A stretch of DNA of 47,964 bases. Origin: Deltaproteobacteria bacterium RIFCSPLOWO2_12_FULL_60_19 (lineage in GTDB: Bacteria; Desulfobacterota; Binatia; UBA9968). Positions 1 through 7,348 of the stretch are shown piece by piece. Under the pieces are notes generated by a model, which searched no databases, was not told the DNA's origin, and saw nothing but the letters and a program-made list of their open reading frames with translations. The stretch is from the NCBI GenBank assembly GCA_001798595.1, contig MGSS01000118.1:1-47964 (forward strand). Direction: 5' to 3'. Both the position numbers and the translations under genes were made by a program. Within the stretch, counting starts at the first letter, position 1, and each line of letters starts with the position of its first letter.

Positions 1-210
1 CCCCGTAAAGCCCGGTGATGCCGGGCCACGGGGCATCCCGTAAAATGGCCTTACGATGCCAATCCCGTGATGGCCGCACCGCCGCGGGGCGAGCCATTGT
101 TTTTTTTGATTGCCCCGTAAAGCCCGGTGATGCCGGGCCACGGGGCATCCCGTAAAATGGCCTTACGACGCCAATCCCGTGATGGCCGCACCGCCGCGGG
201 GCGAGCCATT
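1..210. repeat. Tandem pair of 98-bp structured repeats
   Basis: Two copies of a 98-bp unit lie at 1-98 and 113-210, separated by 14 bases that include a run of eight T. I count one difference (ttacgatgcc against ttacgacgcc). Each unit begins with a nested palindrome, CCCCGT...CCCGG...CCGGG...ACGGGG. The first copy starts at base 1, so the array may continue outside the window. No protein is convincingly encoded. It lies immediately downstream of the tmRNA gene in that gene's direction of transcription. Confidence 0.85.
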
Positions 211-220
211 TTACGGGATG
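146..220. repeat. Inverted repeat abutting the tmRNA 3' end
   Basis: CATCCCGTAAAATGGC at 146-161 is perfectly inverted at 205-220. The right arm extends the second 98-bp repeat by ten bases, and its last two bases overlap the CCA end of the tmRNA gene (219-221). It could fold as a long hairpin just after the mature tmRNA. No T-tract follows in the minus direction, so it is not a standard terminator. Confidence 0.7.
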
Positions 221-571
221 GTGGAGGCGGGGGGAATTGAACCCCCGTCCGAAGGCGTTACGCCAAGCCGAACTACATGCTTAGCCGATGTTTTGATCTC
301 GTCCGCGAAGCGCCCACAGGCAGGCTCTCCGAAGACCAGCCGGTTTAGATCTCAGCCTCATCCCCTCCGGCAGGAGAATCGGCCCATCCCGCTAATCGAC
401 GCCCTATCCGACCCCGCGGGAGAAGGCCGGTAGAACGCTAGCTGCGGTTAGGCAGCCAGTTTGTATTCAAAATTATCTGCAGTTAGTTTTGCAGCCTGCT
501 TGTTTAACGGGATAACAGGACCCCGGCATGCCGACTTGACTTCGCACCCCCGTCGAACCCAGATCGCCCCC
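219..571 (-). ncRNA. ssrA: Transfer-messenger RNA (tmRNA)
   Basis: Rescues ribosomes stalled on mRNAs without a stop codon, together with SmpB. The 5' end GGGGGCG at 571 pairs over seven positions with CGCCTCC before the terminal ACCA at 219, including one G-U pair. The T-arm GGTTCAATTCC-type sequence and the 5' segment running from TGGGTTCGAC into a GGGGG run are typical. The tag reading frame ends at TAA 448-450. Its reading is ADNFEYKLAA if it resumes at GCA 478-480, or AKLTADNFEYKLAA from GCA 492-490; the ending LAA is the usual proteolysis signal. One-piece form of about 353 nt. smpB lies upstream on the same strand, 91 nt away. A CATAAT -10-like box lies 8 nt before base 571. Confidence 0.95.
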
Positions 572-662
572 ATTTCTTAATTATGAATTTTGAGTTGTGA
601 ATTTTTAATTGCAGAAGAAAAGCCTTCTTCCTAATTAAAAATTAAGCATTCAAAATTCAAAA
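572..662. repeat. Inverted heptad repeat array between smpB and ssrA
   Basis: The AT-rich left arm reads in 7-base steps (TTAATTA TGAATTT ...), and the right arm is its approximate inverse (TAATTAA AAATTAA ...), around a centre near gcagaagaaaagcc. It occupies the whole smpB-ssrA gap, so any separate ssrA promoter lies inside it. Same architecture as the arrays at 18672-18770 and 23708-23814, with a different unit sequence. Confidence 0.7.
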
Positions 663-1124
663 TTATTTTTGTGATTTCAAAGACCGTTCCACTTCGCGCT
701 GGGCCGCCCGCTTGCGCAGGGTTTCGCGCTTGTCGTACAGCTTTTTGCCCCGCGCCAGCCCCAGCTCCACCTTCGCGCGGCCGTTTTTAAAGTATAGCCG
801 TAATGGGATCAGGGTCAACCCCCGCTCTTTGACCTTGCCGGTCAGGCGCCGGACCTCCTGTTTGTGGAGCAGCAGTTTTCGCTTGCGCGTGGGGTCATGG
901 TTGAACCGGCTGGCGGCGAAATAGGGGCTGATGTGAGCGTTGACGAGAAACGTCTCGCCCTTGTCGATGCGCGCGTAGCTGTCTTTTAAATTGGCCTTGC
1001 CGTCCCGGAGCGATTTGACCTCGCTCCCCTGCAACACCAGGCCCGCTTCGTAGGTCTCCTCGATGAAGTAGTCGTGCCTTGCTCTGCGATTGACGCAGAT
1101 ATCCTTTTCCTCGGAGGCTGCCAT
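663..1124 (-). CDS. smpB: SsrA-binding protein SmpB
   Basis: Small basic RNA-binding protein that binds the tRNA-like domain of tmRNA and brings it to stalled ribosomes; cytoplasmic. The 153 residues match the family length. Signature sequences are NRRARHDYFIEETYEAG at about 12-28, LQGSEVKSLRDG in the OB-fold, and the C-terminal KLYDKRETLRKR followed by a basic tail that becomes helical in the decoding centre. It is read toward ssrA and the two are neighbours, a common arrangement. The ATG at 1124 lies 21 nt after the stop of the DUF502 gene, so both are probably cotranscribed. No oddities in the sequence. Confidence 0.96.
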   Translation of the reverse strand: MAASEEKDICVNRRARHDYFIEETYEAGLVLQGSEVKSLRDGKANLKDSYARIDKGETFLVNAHISPYFAASRFNHDPTRKRKLLLHKQEVRRLTGKVKERGLTLIPLRLYFKNGRAKVELGLARGKKLYDKRETLRKRAAQREVERSLKSQK

Positions 1125-1145
1125 GACTGAATTCCGGCCGGCCGT

Positions 1146-1805
1146 TTAGTCCAGGCCGCCGGACTCGACCTTCGCCTCAGGCGTGATCATGCCGCCGGAG
1201 ACGATCAGCTTGAAGGCTTCCTCGGGCGTCATCTGCAGCGGGACGATCTCTTTTTCCGGCACGAGCATATAGAAGCCGGCGGTCGGGTTGGGCGTGGTCG
1301 GCACGAAAACGTTGACGAGACGGTCTCCGGATTGCGTCGCGAGCTCCCCGATTGCGTAGCCGGTGGCGAAACCCACCGTGTAGATCCCTTTGCGCGGCCA
1401 TTCGAGCAAAACCACTTTCCTGCCCTTGTCTTCCTCCCCGAAGATCGACTCGACCAGCTTGCGGACCGAAGAATAGACACCGCGGAAAATCGGGATGCGA
1501 GTCAAAAAGGCGTCCCATATCCTGAGCGCCCCGCGCGTGACTACGCTCGTGGCGAGAAAACCGAGAAAGAGGATGATGGCGAGCGTGAACAGGGCGCCAA
1601 GACCGGGAACCGCAAATGGAATGTAGGAAAAAGGGTTAAGCTGGGCCGGGAGAAAGTTAAGCAGCCCGTCCATCAACCCGACGATCCAGCCGAGGAACCA
1701 GATCGTGATGACGAGCGGCAGCAGCACCAACAGGCCGGCGAAAAAGTAACGCCTGAGGATTTCCCTGAATTTTACGCGTAGACTTTTCGGTCCCCGCTCA
1801 GCCAT
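1146..1805 (-). CDS. DUF502 family inner-membrane protein
   Basis: Matches the DUF502 (COG2928) family of unknown function. From ATG 1805 the protein has 219 residues. Two strongly hydrophobic segments stand out, one near residues 20-45 (YFFAGLLVLLPLVITIWFLG) and one near 67-90 (LGALFTLAIILFLGFLA). A soluble C-terminal part follows with the family sequence VFVPTTPNPTAGFYMLVPEK. ATG 1805 is preferred because AAGGAAAG lies 4 nt before it; an upstream in-frame GTG at 1820 adds five residues and has no better ribosome site. It is followed at 21 nt by smpB. Role unknown; anything beyond membrane location is not supported. Confidence 0.85.
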   Translation of the reverse strand: MAERGPKSLRVKFREILRRYFFAGLLVLLPLVITIWFLGWIVGLMDGLLNFLPAQLNPFSYIPFAVPGLGALFTLAIILFLGFLATSVVTRGALRIWDAFLTRIPIFRGVYSSVRKLVESIFGEEDKGRKVVLLEWPRKGIYTVGFATGYAIGELATQSGDRLVNVFVPTTPNPTAGFYMLVPEKEIVPLQMTPEEAFKLIVSGGMITPEAKVESGGLD

Positions 1806-1840
1806 CGATCTTTCCTTCACTAGCTACGTGGTTAAACCCT

Positions 1841-1931
1841 ACGTTCACCCTTCGACAAGCTCAGGGCGAACGGGTCGGGTGTTAAAGTCGTTGAAGATGT
1901 TCCGTTCGTGCTGAGCCTGTCGAAGCATGAG
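1841..1931. repeat. REP-like inverted repeat (TTCGACAAGCTCAGG family)
   Basis: The left arm contains CTTCGACAAGCTCAGG (around 1850-1865) and GCGAACGG; the right arm is GTTCGTGCTGAGCCTGTCGAAG (about 1904-1925), its approximate inverse. The same core words recur at 4146-4172, 11513-11620 and 14311-14350. It lies in the gap between panD and the DUF502 gene and could act as a processing or termination hairpin. Confidence 0.75.
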
Positions 1932-1952
1932 AACTGCTTTCTCGGCAGCCTG

Positions 1953-2333
1953 CTACGCGACCTTAGCGTGAAGCCGAGACGATGTGCTCTTGATGCGATT
2001 GCGTTGATCGACGAAGGCGACGCGCGGCCGATGCCCTTTGATCTCCGCTTCGTCCAGCCGGGCGAACGTGGCGATGATTACCACTTCCCCTTTTTTAATC
2101 TTGTGCGCCGCCGCGCCGTTGACGCAGACTTCTCCCGAGCCGGCCTTGCCCGGGATGGCGTAGGTTTCGAGCCGCTCGCCGCTGGTCAAACTCCAGACGC
2201 AGACCTGTTCGTGCGGCACAACGTCCGAGGCCTCCATGAGGTCGGCATCGATGGTGATGCTGCCTTCATAAGCGACGTTGGCGTCCGTCACCGTCGCTCC
2301 GTGGATTTTCCCTTTGAGCATATTCCGTTGCAT
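1953..2333 (-). CDS. panD: Aspartate 1-decarboxylase
   Basis: Makes beta-alanine from L-aspartate for pantothenate synthesis. PanD is translated as a proenzyme that cleaves itself between Gly24 and Ser25, turning Ser25 into the catalytic pyruvoyl group. Here YEGS places G24-S25 exactly at that position. The catalytic Lys is near the N-terminus in [15 protein letters not shown], and [20 protein letters not shown] follows the family. Length is 126 residues. It starts 14 nt after the panC stop; panB, panC and panD run in that order on the minus strand, so the whole route to pantothenate from aspartate and ketoisovalerate, except the ketopantoate reductase PanE, is present here. Confidence 0.96.
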   Translation of the reverse strand: MQRNMLKGKIHGATVTDANVAYEGSITIDADLMEASDVVPHEQVCVWSLTSGERLETYAIPGKAGSGEVCVNGAAAHKIKKGEVVIIATFARLDEAEIKGHRPRVAFVDQRNRIKSTSSRLHAKVA

Positions 2334-2347
2334 ATCGAGTCCCTCCT

Positions 2348-3193
2348 CTATGCCTTGAGCACCGTATTGTCAATCAGCCTGGTTTTGCCGACAAACACCG
2401 CCAGCGCCAGCACCGCTTCGCTCTCAATTTTTTCCACGTCCTCCAAAGTCTCCGGATGGCAGAGCTTGGCGTATTGGATGCGGGCGAGCGGCTCCTTTTC
2501 GATCTCCGCACGCGCCGCATCGAGAATCCGCCCGCTCTCCTTCTCGCCCGCCAGCGCCAACGCCTCGGCCTTGTTGAGCGCGCGACAAAGGCTCAACGCC
2601 GCCTGGCGCTCCGCGTCGCTCAGATAACTATTGCGCGAGCTTAGCGCGAGTCCGTCCGGCGCGCGCACCGTCGGATGGCCCACAACTTCGACGCCGAGAT
2701 TCAAGTCGCGCGCCATGCGGCGGATGACCTGGAGCTGTTGGTAGTCCTTCTCGCCGAAAATCGCCGCATGCGGCTGCGCGATGTTGAAGAGCTTGGCGAC
2801 GACGGTAGCGACGCCGCGAAAGTGGCCGGGCCGGAAAACGCCGCAGAGCTGCTCGCCGAGCTTCCCCACCTCTACGTAACTTTGATGGCCGGCGGGATAC
2901 ATCTCCCCGGCGGACGGACTGAACATCACATCGGTTCCCTCTCGCTCAAGCAGGCCCCGGTCGCGCTCGAAATCGCGCGGGTAAGAGGCATAATCTTCCT
3001 GCGGGCCGAACTGCGTGGGATTGACGAACAATGAGACGACGAGGCGATCTCCCCGTCTCTTCCCGTCGCGGACCAGGCTCAGATGGCCCCCGTGGAGAGA
3101 ACCCATTGTCGGAACGAGGACGATGCGCCGCCCGGCCCGGCGCTCGGTCTCGCTCCAACTTCTCATTTCCTCGATGTGCTCGATAATGCGCAT
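2348..3193 (-). CDS. panC: Pantothenate synthetase (pantoate-beta-alanine ligase)
   Basis: ATP-dependent condensation of pantoate with beta-alanine through a pantoyl-adenylate. Nucleotidyltransferase motifs are present: [14 protein letters not shown] (HxGH type), [33 protein letters not shown] and LSSRNSYLS (KMSKS equivalent). I start it at ATG 3193, giving 281 residues, the family norm. The open frame reaches back to 3256, but those 21 extra residues (ending STSTIVEHGF) are encoded by a short-repeat array and match nothing in the family. No strong ribosome site precedes either start. Operon with panB upstream and panD downstream. Confidence 0.95.
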   Translation of the reverse strand: MRIIEHIEEMRSWSETERRAGRRIVLVPTMGSLHGGHLSLVRDGKRRGDRLVVSLFVNPTQFGPQEDYASYPRDFERDRGLLEREGTDVMFSPSAGEMYPAGHQSYVEVGKLGEQLCGVFRPGHFRGVATVVAKLFNIAQPHAAIFGEKDYQQLQVIRRMARDLNLGVEVVGHPTVRAPDGLALSSRNSYLSDAERQAALSLCRALNKAEALALAGEKESGRILDAARAEIEKEPLARIQYAKLCHPETLEDVEKIESEAVLALAVFVGKTRLIDNTVLKA

Positions 3194-3202
3194 AAAGCCG
3201 TG

Positions 3203-3261
3203 CTCGACTATCGTGCTCGTGCTCGTTGACGAACACGGACCACGAACACGAATCACGAAGC
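3203..3261. repeat. Short inverted repeat array between panB and panC
   Basis: GTGCTCG-type units on the left face GAACACG, GACCACG and AATCACG-type units on the right, in steps of about 6-7 bases. The two arms could pair. The array fills the panB-panC gap and keeps the panC frame open upstream of its likely start. Confidence 0.6.
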
Positions 3262-3262
3262 C

Positions 3263-4066
3263 CTAGTGGAACGAATGCTCGTCACCTGGGAAACTCCCCT
3301 CTCTCACTTCCTTGATGTATCGCTGCACGGCTTCCGTCATCACCGCGCTCAGATCGGCGTAGCGCTTGACGAACTTGGGCGTGTACATGTCGAAAAGTCC
3401 CAGCATGTCGTGCACCACCAGCACCTGGCCGTCGCAGTGGACGCCCGCGCCGATCCCGATAGTCGGGATCGTCAGCCGCAGGGTGATCTCCTGCGCCAGA
3501 TCGAGCGGGATGCCCTCCAGCACGATCGAGAAGGCGCCGGCCTCTTCGACGGCCAACGCGTCCTGCACGATCTTCTCCTTCTCGTCTTTCTCCTTCCCCT
3601 GGACTTTGTAGCCGCCGAAGCGATGGATCGACTGAGGGGTTAGCCCGATATGGCCCATCACCGGAATTCCGATCCGGACGATCGCCTCGATGGTCTCGCG
3701 CATCGCGACGCCGCCTTCGACCTTCACCGCCTCGGCGGCGCCTTCGCTGAGAAACCTGCCGGCGTTGCGCTTCGCCTCTTCGATGCTGATTTGATACGAG
3801 AGAAACGGCATGTCCGCGACGACCAGGGCGCGCTTTCGCCCCCGCGCGACGAGCCGGGTGTGATAGATCATTTCGTCGAGCGTGACCGGCAGCGTGCTCT
3901 CGTGGCCTTGAATCACGGAGGCGAGCGAGTCCCCCACCAGCAAAATGTCGACGCCGGCGTGGTCGAGAATGCGAGCGAACGAATAGTCGTAGGCCGTGAG
4001 AGCCGTGATCTTCTCGCCCCTCTGTTTCATTCGTCGAATCTCCGGCGCAGTGACTTTGTCGGCCAT
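3263..4066 (-). CDS. panB: 3-methyl-2-oxobutanoate hydroxymethyltransferase
   Basis: First committed step of pantothenate synthesis: transfers a hydroxymethyl group from methylene-tetrahydrofolate to alpha-ketoisovalerate, giving ketopantoate. The 267 residues form a TIM barrel. Motifs seen are [32 protein letters not shown] (metal-binding Asp), [26 protein letters not shown] and [22 protein letters not shown] 4066 is preceded by GGAGGG, an excellent ribosome site. Unusually, a terminator-like hairpin ends only one base upstream of that site, so expression may be controlled by attenuation or depend on a nearby promoter. Confidence 0.97.
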   Translation of the reverse strand: MADKVTAPEIRRMKQRGEKITALTAYDYSFARILDHAGVDILLVGDSLASVIQGHESTLPVTLDEMIYHTRLVARGRKRALVVADMPFLSYQISIEEAKRNAGRFLSEGAAEAVKVEGGVAMRETIEAIVRIGIPVMGHIGLTPQSIHRFGGYKVQGKEKDEKEKIVQDALAVEEAGAFSIVLEGIPLDLAQEITLRLTIPTIGIGAGVHCDGQVLVVHDMLGLFDMYTPKFVKRYADLSAVMTEAVQRYIKEVREGSFPGDEHSFH

Positions 4067-4078
4067 CTTTCGCCCTCC

Positions 4079-4114
4079 ACAAAAACAAAAAACCTTCCGG
4101 ACCGATCCGGAAGG
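4079..4114 (-). terminator. Rho-independent terminator between the nucleoside kinase gene and panB
   Basis: In the minus direction a perfect stem CCTTCCGGA / TCCGGAAGG (4093-4114) is followed by TTTTTTGTTTTT (4081-4092). It should end the kinase transcript. It also lies directly before the panB ribosome site, so it could act as a leader terminator for panB. Confidence 0.8.
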
Positions 4115-4136
4115 CTGTCAACATCTGGTCGCAGAG

Positions 4137-4172
4137 CGGGGTTCTGCCTGCCCTGAGCCCAGTCGAAGGGCC
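4137..4172. repeat. Partial REP-like element
   Basis: CCCTGAGCCCAGTCGAAGGG carries the core words of the TTCGAC/GCTCAGG repeat seen at 1841-1931 and 11495-11650. Only a single compact arm pair is visible. Intergenic, between the kinase stop and the terminator. Confidence 0.55.
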
Positions 4173-4210
4173 TACTGCCTTCTTCGTTTTGCCGTCCGTC
4201 TCAGTCCAGA

Positions 4211-4852
4211 TTACCTGGATCCAAGCGGTATGTAATGCTGCGTCCCCGGCCCCATGTTGTTGATTTCCTTGACTAAGTCAGCCAGATCCTGACTGCTCGC
4301 AACGAAATCGATCTCCGATGTATTGACCACCAGAAGCGGGCTCTCGTCGTAGTGAAAAAAGAACTGGTTGTACGCTTGAGCCACCTCTGTGAGGTATTCC
4401 TGGGTCACGCGCTTCTCGTAACTTTTATCCCTCTTTTTTATCCGTTTGTAAAGGACCTCCGGGCGGGCCTGCAAATAGACCACCAGGTCGGGCCGCGGCA
4501 GCCGGATGTCGAGCAGCTGGTAAATCTGATAGTAGAGCGTGAGCTCGTCGGCGCTGAGCGTGAGACTCGCGAAGATTTTATCCTTGGCGAACAGATAGTC
4601 GGACACCGTCGCCTGGCTGAACAGCTCCTGCTGGATCAGCTCGCGCTGCTGTTGGTAGCGGTTGAGCAGGAAAAACAGCTGGTTTTGAAACGCGTAGGTT
4701 TCGGGGTCGTCGTAAAACTTCGGCAGGAACGGGTTGTCCTCGACTTTTTCGAAGACCGTGCGGGCGTGAAACTCCGAGGCGAGAATCTTCGCCAGGCTCG
4801 TCTTCCCGACTCCGATCGGCCCTTCGACGACGATATATCGCTTGCTTGCCAT
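4211..4852 (-). CDS. Deoxynucleoside kinase family protein
   Basis: Phosphorylates a deoxynucleoside with ATP in the salvage pathway; whether the substrate is dA, dC or dG cannot be read from sequence. The P-loop EGPIGVGKTS is at residues 10-19. The segment VEDNPFLPKFYDDPETYAF, the lid-like RIKKRDKSYEKRV and the ending characteristic of bacterial dNKs are all present. The usual DRS/ERS motif appears as SDYLFAKDKIF, a variant common in this subgroup. ATG 4852 gives 213 residues; the frame stays open to 5065, but that part overlaps nagZ on the other strand and has no homologous look. The start lacks a clear ribosome site. Ends at a terminator before panB. Confidence 0.85.
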   Translation of the reverse strand: MASKRYIVVEGPIGVGKTSLAKILASEFHARTVFEKVEDNPFLPKFYDDPETYAFQNQLFFLLNRYQQQRELIQQELFSQATVSDYLFAKDKIFASLTLSADELTLYYQIYQLLDIRLPRPDLVVYLQARPEVLYKRIKKRDKSYEKRVTQEYLTEVAQAYNQFFFHYDESPLLVVNTSEIDFVASSQDLADLVKEINNMGPGTQHYIPLGSR

Positions 4853-4943
4853 CTGACGAAAAGAATTTACACAAAGGCCGGAAGATTGTCTAGTTTTTGT
4901 TTCGCAGCCTGGATCGGAGACGATTTGTGTTATAGTTCCGTTC

Positions 4944-6020
4944 ATGGCCTCCCTCAAAGAAAAAATCGGCCAGATGTTCATGATCGGCTTGCGGGGAACG
5001 GAGCTAAGCGCGGACGAGCGAAGCCTGCTCGGAGCGTATCCCTTCGGGGGGTTTATCCTGTTCAATCAGAACCTCAAAGCGCCGAAGCAGATTCTCGCGC
5101 TCTGCCGCTCGTTATGGGAGATCGGCGGAGAGGCTCCTCCGTTCATCGCCATCGACCAGGAGGGCGGGAGAGTCCACCGCCTGCCGCCGCCCTTCACTCA
5201 CTTCCCGCCTGCGGCCGCCCTGGGCCGGACGGGCAATGCCGATCTTGCTTATCGAACCGGCCTGGCAACGGCGCGCGAGCTGGCGGCCGTGGGTGTCAAC
5301 CTCAACTTCGCCCCGGTGCTGGATGTTCACTCGAACCCGGCCAATCCCATCATCGGCGATCGCGCGCTCAGTTCCGATCCCAACGAAGTGGCGCGGCTTG
5401 GGACAGCGGTCATTCGGGGGTTGCGCGAAGGCGGAGTCATTCCATGCGCGAAACACTTTCCGGGACACGGCGATACGGCGCAGGATTCCCATCTGGAGCT
5501 GCCGGCGGTGCGAAAAGAGGCGGGCGAATTGAAGTCCGTGGAACTTTTGCCGTTTGTTCAAGCATGCCGCGACGGCGTGGAAGCGATCATGACCGCGCAC
5601 GTCCTCTATCCCGCCCTCGATCCCGACTATCCGGCGACTCTCTCGCGCAGCATTGGGACCGGTCTGCTGCGGCAAGAGCTGGGACACGACGGCGTCGTCC
5701 TTGGCGACGACCTGGAGATGAAAGCGATCAGCGGGAACTATTCTCTCGAAGACGCCGTTTCCCTGAGCCTCCTCGCCGGCATCGACACGCTGCTTTTCTG
5801 CCATGACGCAGGGCAGGCCGTGAAGGCTTTAGACTTTCTCTGCCGCGAGGTTGAGCGAAAATCGGAACTACGAGCGAAGGTCGAAGGAAGCTCTCGGAGG
5901 ATCGAGCGACTCAAAGCCCGGGCGCTTCCGAACTTCTCCGGCGCTCCTGACAATGAGATTCAAAACCGGATCGGCCTATGTCACAAGCGCATTGCCGAAG
6001 AGCTTCAGGGCAGCTTGTAG
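4944..6020 (+). CDS. nagZ: Beta-N-acetylhexosaminidase (glycoside hydrolase family 3)
   Basis: Removes N-acetylglucosamine from peptidoglycan fragments during cell-wall recycling in the cytoplasm. The family signature KHFPGHGDTAQDSHLELP lies near residues 169-186 and holds the Asp-His pair used in catalysis. IDQEGGRVHRLPPPFTHFP and GVVLGDDLEMKAIS (nucleophile Asp) also match. 358 residues, no signal peptide, in line with a cytoplasmic enzyme. It is divergent from the kinase gene and its stop overlaps the gshA stop by 16 bases. TATAGT at 4931-4936 lies 7 nt before ATG with no ribosome site, so the transcript may be leaderless. Confidence 0.95.
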   Translation: MASLKEKIGQMFMIGLRGTELSADERSLLGAYPFGGFILFNQNLKAPKQILALCRSLWEIGGEAPPFIAIDQEGGRVHRLPPPFTHFPPAAALGRTGNADLAYRTGLATARELAAVGVNLNFAPVLDVHSNPANPIIGDRALSSDPNEVARLGTAVIRGLREGGVIPCAKHFPGHGDTAQDSHLELPAVRKEAGELKSVELLPFVQACRDGVEAIMTAHVLYPALDPDYPATLSRSIGTGLLRQELGHDGVVLGDDLEMKAISGNYSLEDAVSLSLLAGIDTLLFCHDAGQAVKALDFLCREVERKSELRAKVEGSSRRIERLKARALPNFSGAPDNEIQNRIGLCHKRIAEELQGSL

Positions 6021-7348
6021 GCGCTGTAGGCGATGAGCTTCTTGATGTCGTGCTGCAGCTCCCCTTCCCATTTTTCCAGGAGCAGGTCGGCCGGGCATTT
6101 GCCCTGTGAGATCAGATCGCGCAGGGGTTTCAAATAGATCGTCTCGTCGTCGCCGTTTTCGTTCAGCGCCGACTGCCGTTTGAGCCCGGTCCAGGCGATC
6201 TGCATCAGCTCTCTTGCCAGGTCGAGCAGAGAATAGCGGCGGATGCGCGCCGCCAGGGCGTGGCGGTGCGAATCGTGATACAGCTCCATCCGTTCGTCCC
6301 ACGACCAGCCCTTCACCAGATCCCACGACGCTTGCAGACAGTCGGCGTCGTACAATACCCCTTTGATGAGCGCGGGCAGCGCGGGCATCAGCTCCGGCGG
6401 CTGGCTGTCGGCGGAGCGCACCTCCATGTAGCGCTTGATCCTGACTTCGGGGAAGAGCGTCGTGAGGTGAAGATCCCAGTCTTCGATCGTGGCCCGATGG
6501 CCCTGGTGGCCGTGGCTTAAGAAACGGCGAAACGCGATTCCGGTAAAGTCGAGGTATTTCCCGTCGCGGATGATCAGGTACATCGGCACGTCGAGCGCGT
6601 ACTCCACATAGCGCGCGAACGAGACGTTCGGATCGAAGGCAAAACGCAGCAGGCCGCAGCGGCTCTTGTCCGTATCGGTCCAGATATGGCCGCGAAAACT
6701 TTTGTATCCGTTGAGCCGCCCTTCCGAGATCGGCGAGTTGGCGAACATCGCCGTGATCAGCGGCGCGAGACCCATCGCCGCGCGGAACTTCGCCATCGCA
6801 TCTTTTTCATCGCTGTAGTCGATGTTGGCCTGCACCGTGGCCGTCTGCTTCATCATCCGCTGGCCCAGCGTGCCGACCTTCGGCATATACGGCCCCATGA
6901 TCCCGTAGCGCTTTTTGGGTACCCACTCGATCTCGTCCAACGCGCTCACCGGCTGGATACCGAGGCCGAGGAAGACGATGTTTAATCTCGCCGAGACCTC
7001 CAGCAGCTCGCGGATGTGCTGGGTGAATTCCGCGTAGGCGCAGTGGATGCTTTCGCACGGCTCGCCGGAGAGCTCGATCTGACCGCCCGGCTCGAGGTGA
7101 ATTTGCGCCTTGTCGCGCACGAGCGCGATCACATGGCCGTCCTCCTCCACCGCCGCCCACTTGTACTCGGAGATCAGCGCCTTGAGAATCGTCTCGACGC
7201 CCGCCGGGCCGGAATAGCGAATCGCCCGGGCGCTGTCGCGCTCGATCCCGACTTTTTCATACTCGGTGCCGACGCGCCACTGCCGCGGCGGCTTGCCCGA
7301 GCCATGAAAATATTCTTCCAGCTCTTCCGTTTTACGTACGATGGACAT
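6005..7348 (-). CDS. gshA: Glutamate-cysteine ligase
   Basis: First step of glutathione synthesis: joins glutamate and cysteine with ATP. The sequence is of the plant/alphaproteobacterial GCS2 type rather than the E. coli type: WRVGTEYEKVG near the start, EPGGQIELSGEP, the KRYGIMGPYMPKVGTLGQRMM segment, and ANSPISEGRLNGYKSFRGHIW. I start it at ATG 7348, giving 447 residues; the open frame begins at TTG 7369, deeper inside mtnA. Either start overlaps the 3' end of mtnA, so the two are cotranscribed and probably translationally coupled. No gshB is present in the window, so the glutathione synthetase must be elsewhere or the product is used as such. Confidence 0.93.
   Translation of the reverse strand: MSIVRKTEELEEYFHGSGKPPRQWRVGTEYEKVGIERDSARAIRYSGPAGVETILKALISEYKWAAVEEDGHVIALVRDKAQIHLEPGGQIELSGEPCESIHCAYAEFTQHIRELLEVSARLNIVFLGLGIQPVSALDEIEWVPKKRYGIMGPYMPKVGTLGQRMMKQTATVQANIDYSDEKDAMAKFRAAMGLAPLITAMFANSPISEGRLNGYKSFRGHIWTDTDKSRCGLLRFAFDPNVSFARYVEYALDVPMYLIIRDGKYLDFTGIAFRRFLSHGHQGHRATIEDWDLHLTTLFPEVRIKRYMEVRSADSQPPELMPALPALIKGVLYDADCLQASWDLVKGWSWDERMELYHDSHRHALAARIRRYSLLDLARELMQIAWTGLKRQSALNENGDDETIYLKPLRDLISQGKCPADLLLEKWEGELQHDIKKLIAYSAYKLP

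Noticed and set aside
179-433. 84-codon open frame over the tmRNA gene
   Set aside because: It is antisense to a well-defined tmRNA with pairing ends and tag.
4352-5806. 484-codon open frame on plus across the kinase gene and nagZ
   Set aside because: Runs antisense to the kinase and out of frame through nagZ; both have clear family motifs in their own frames.
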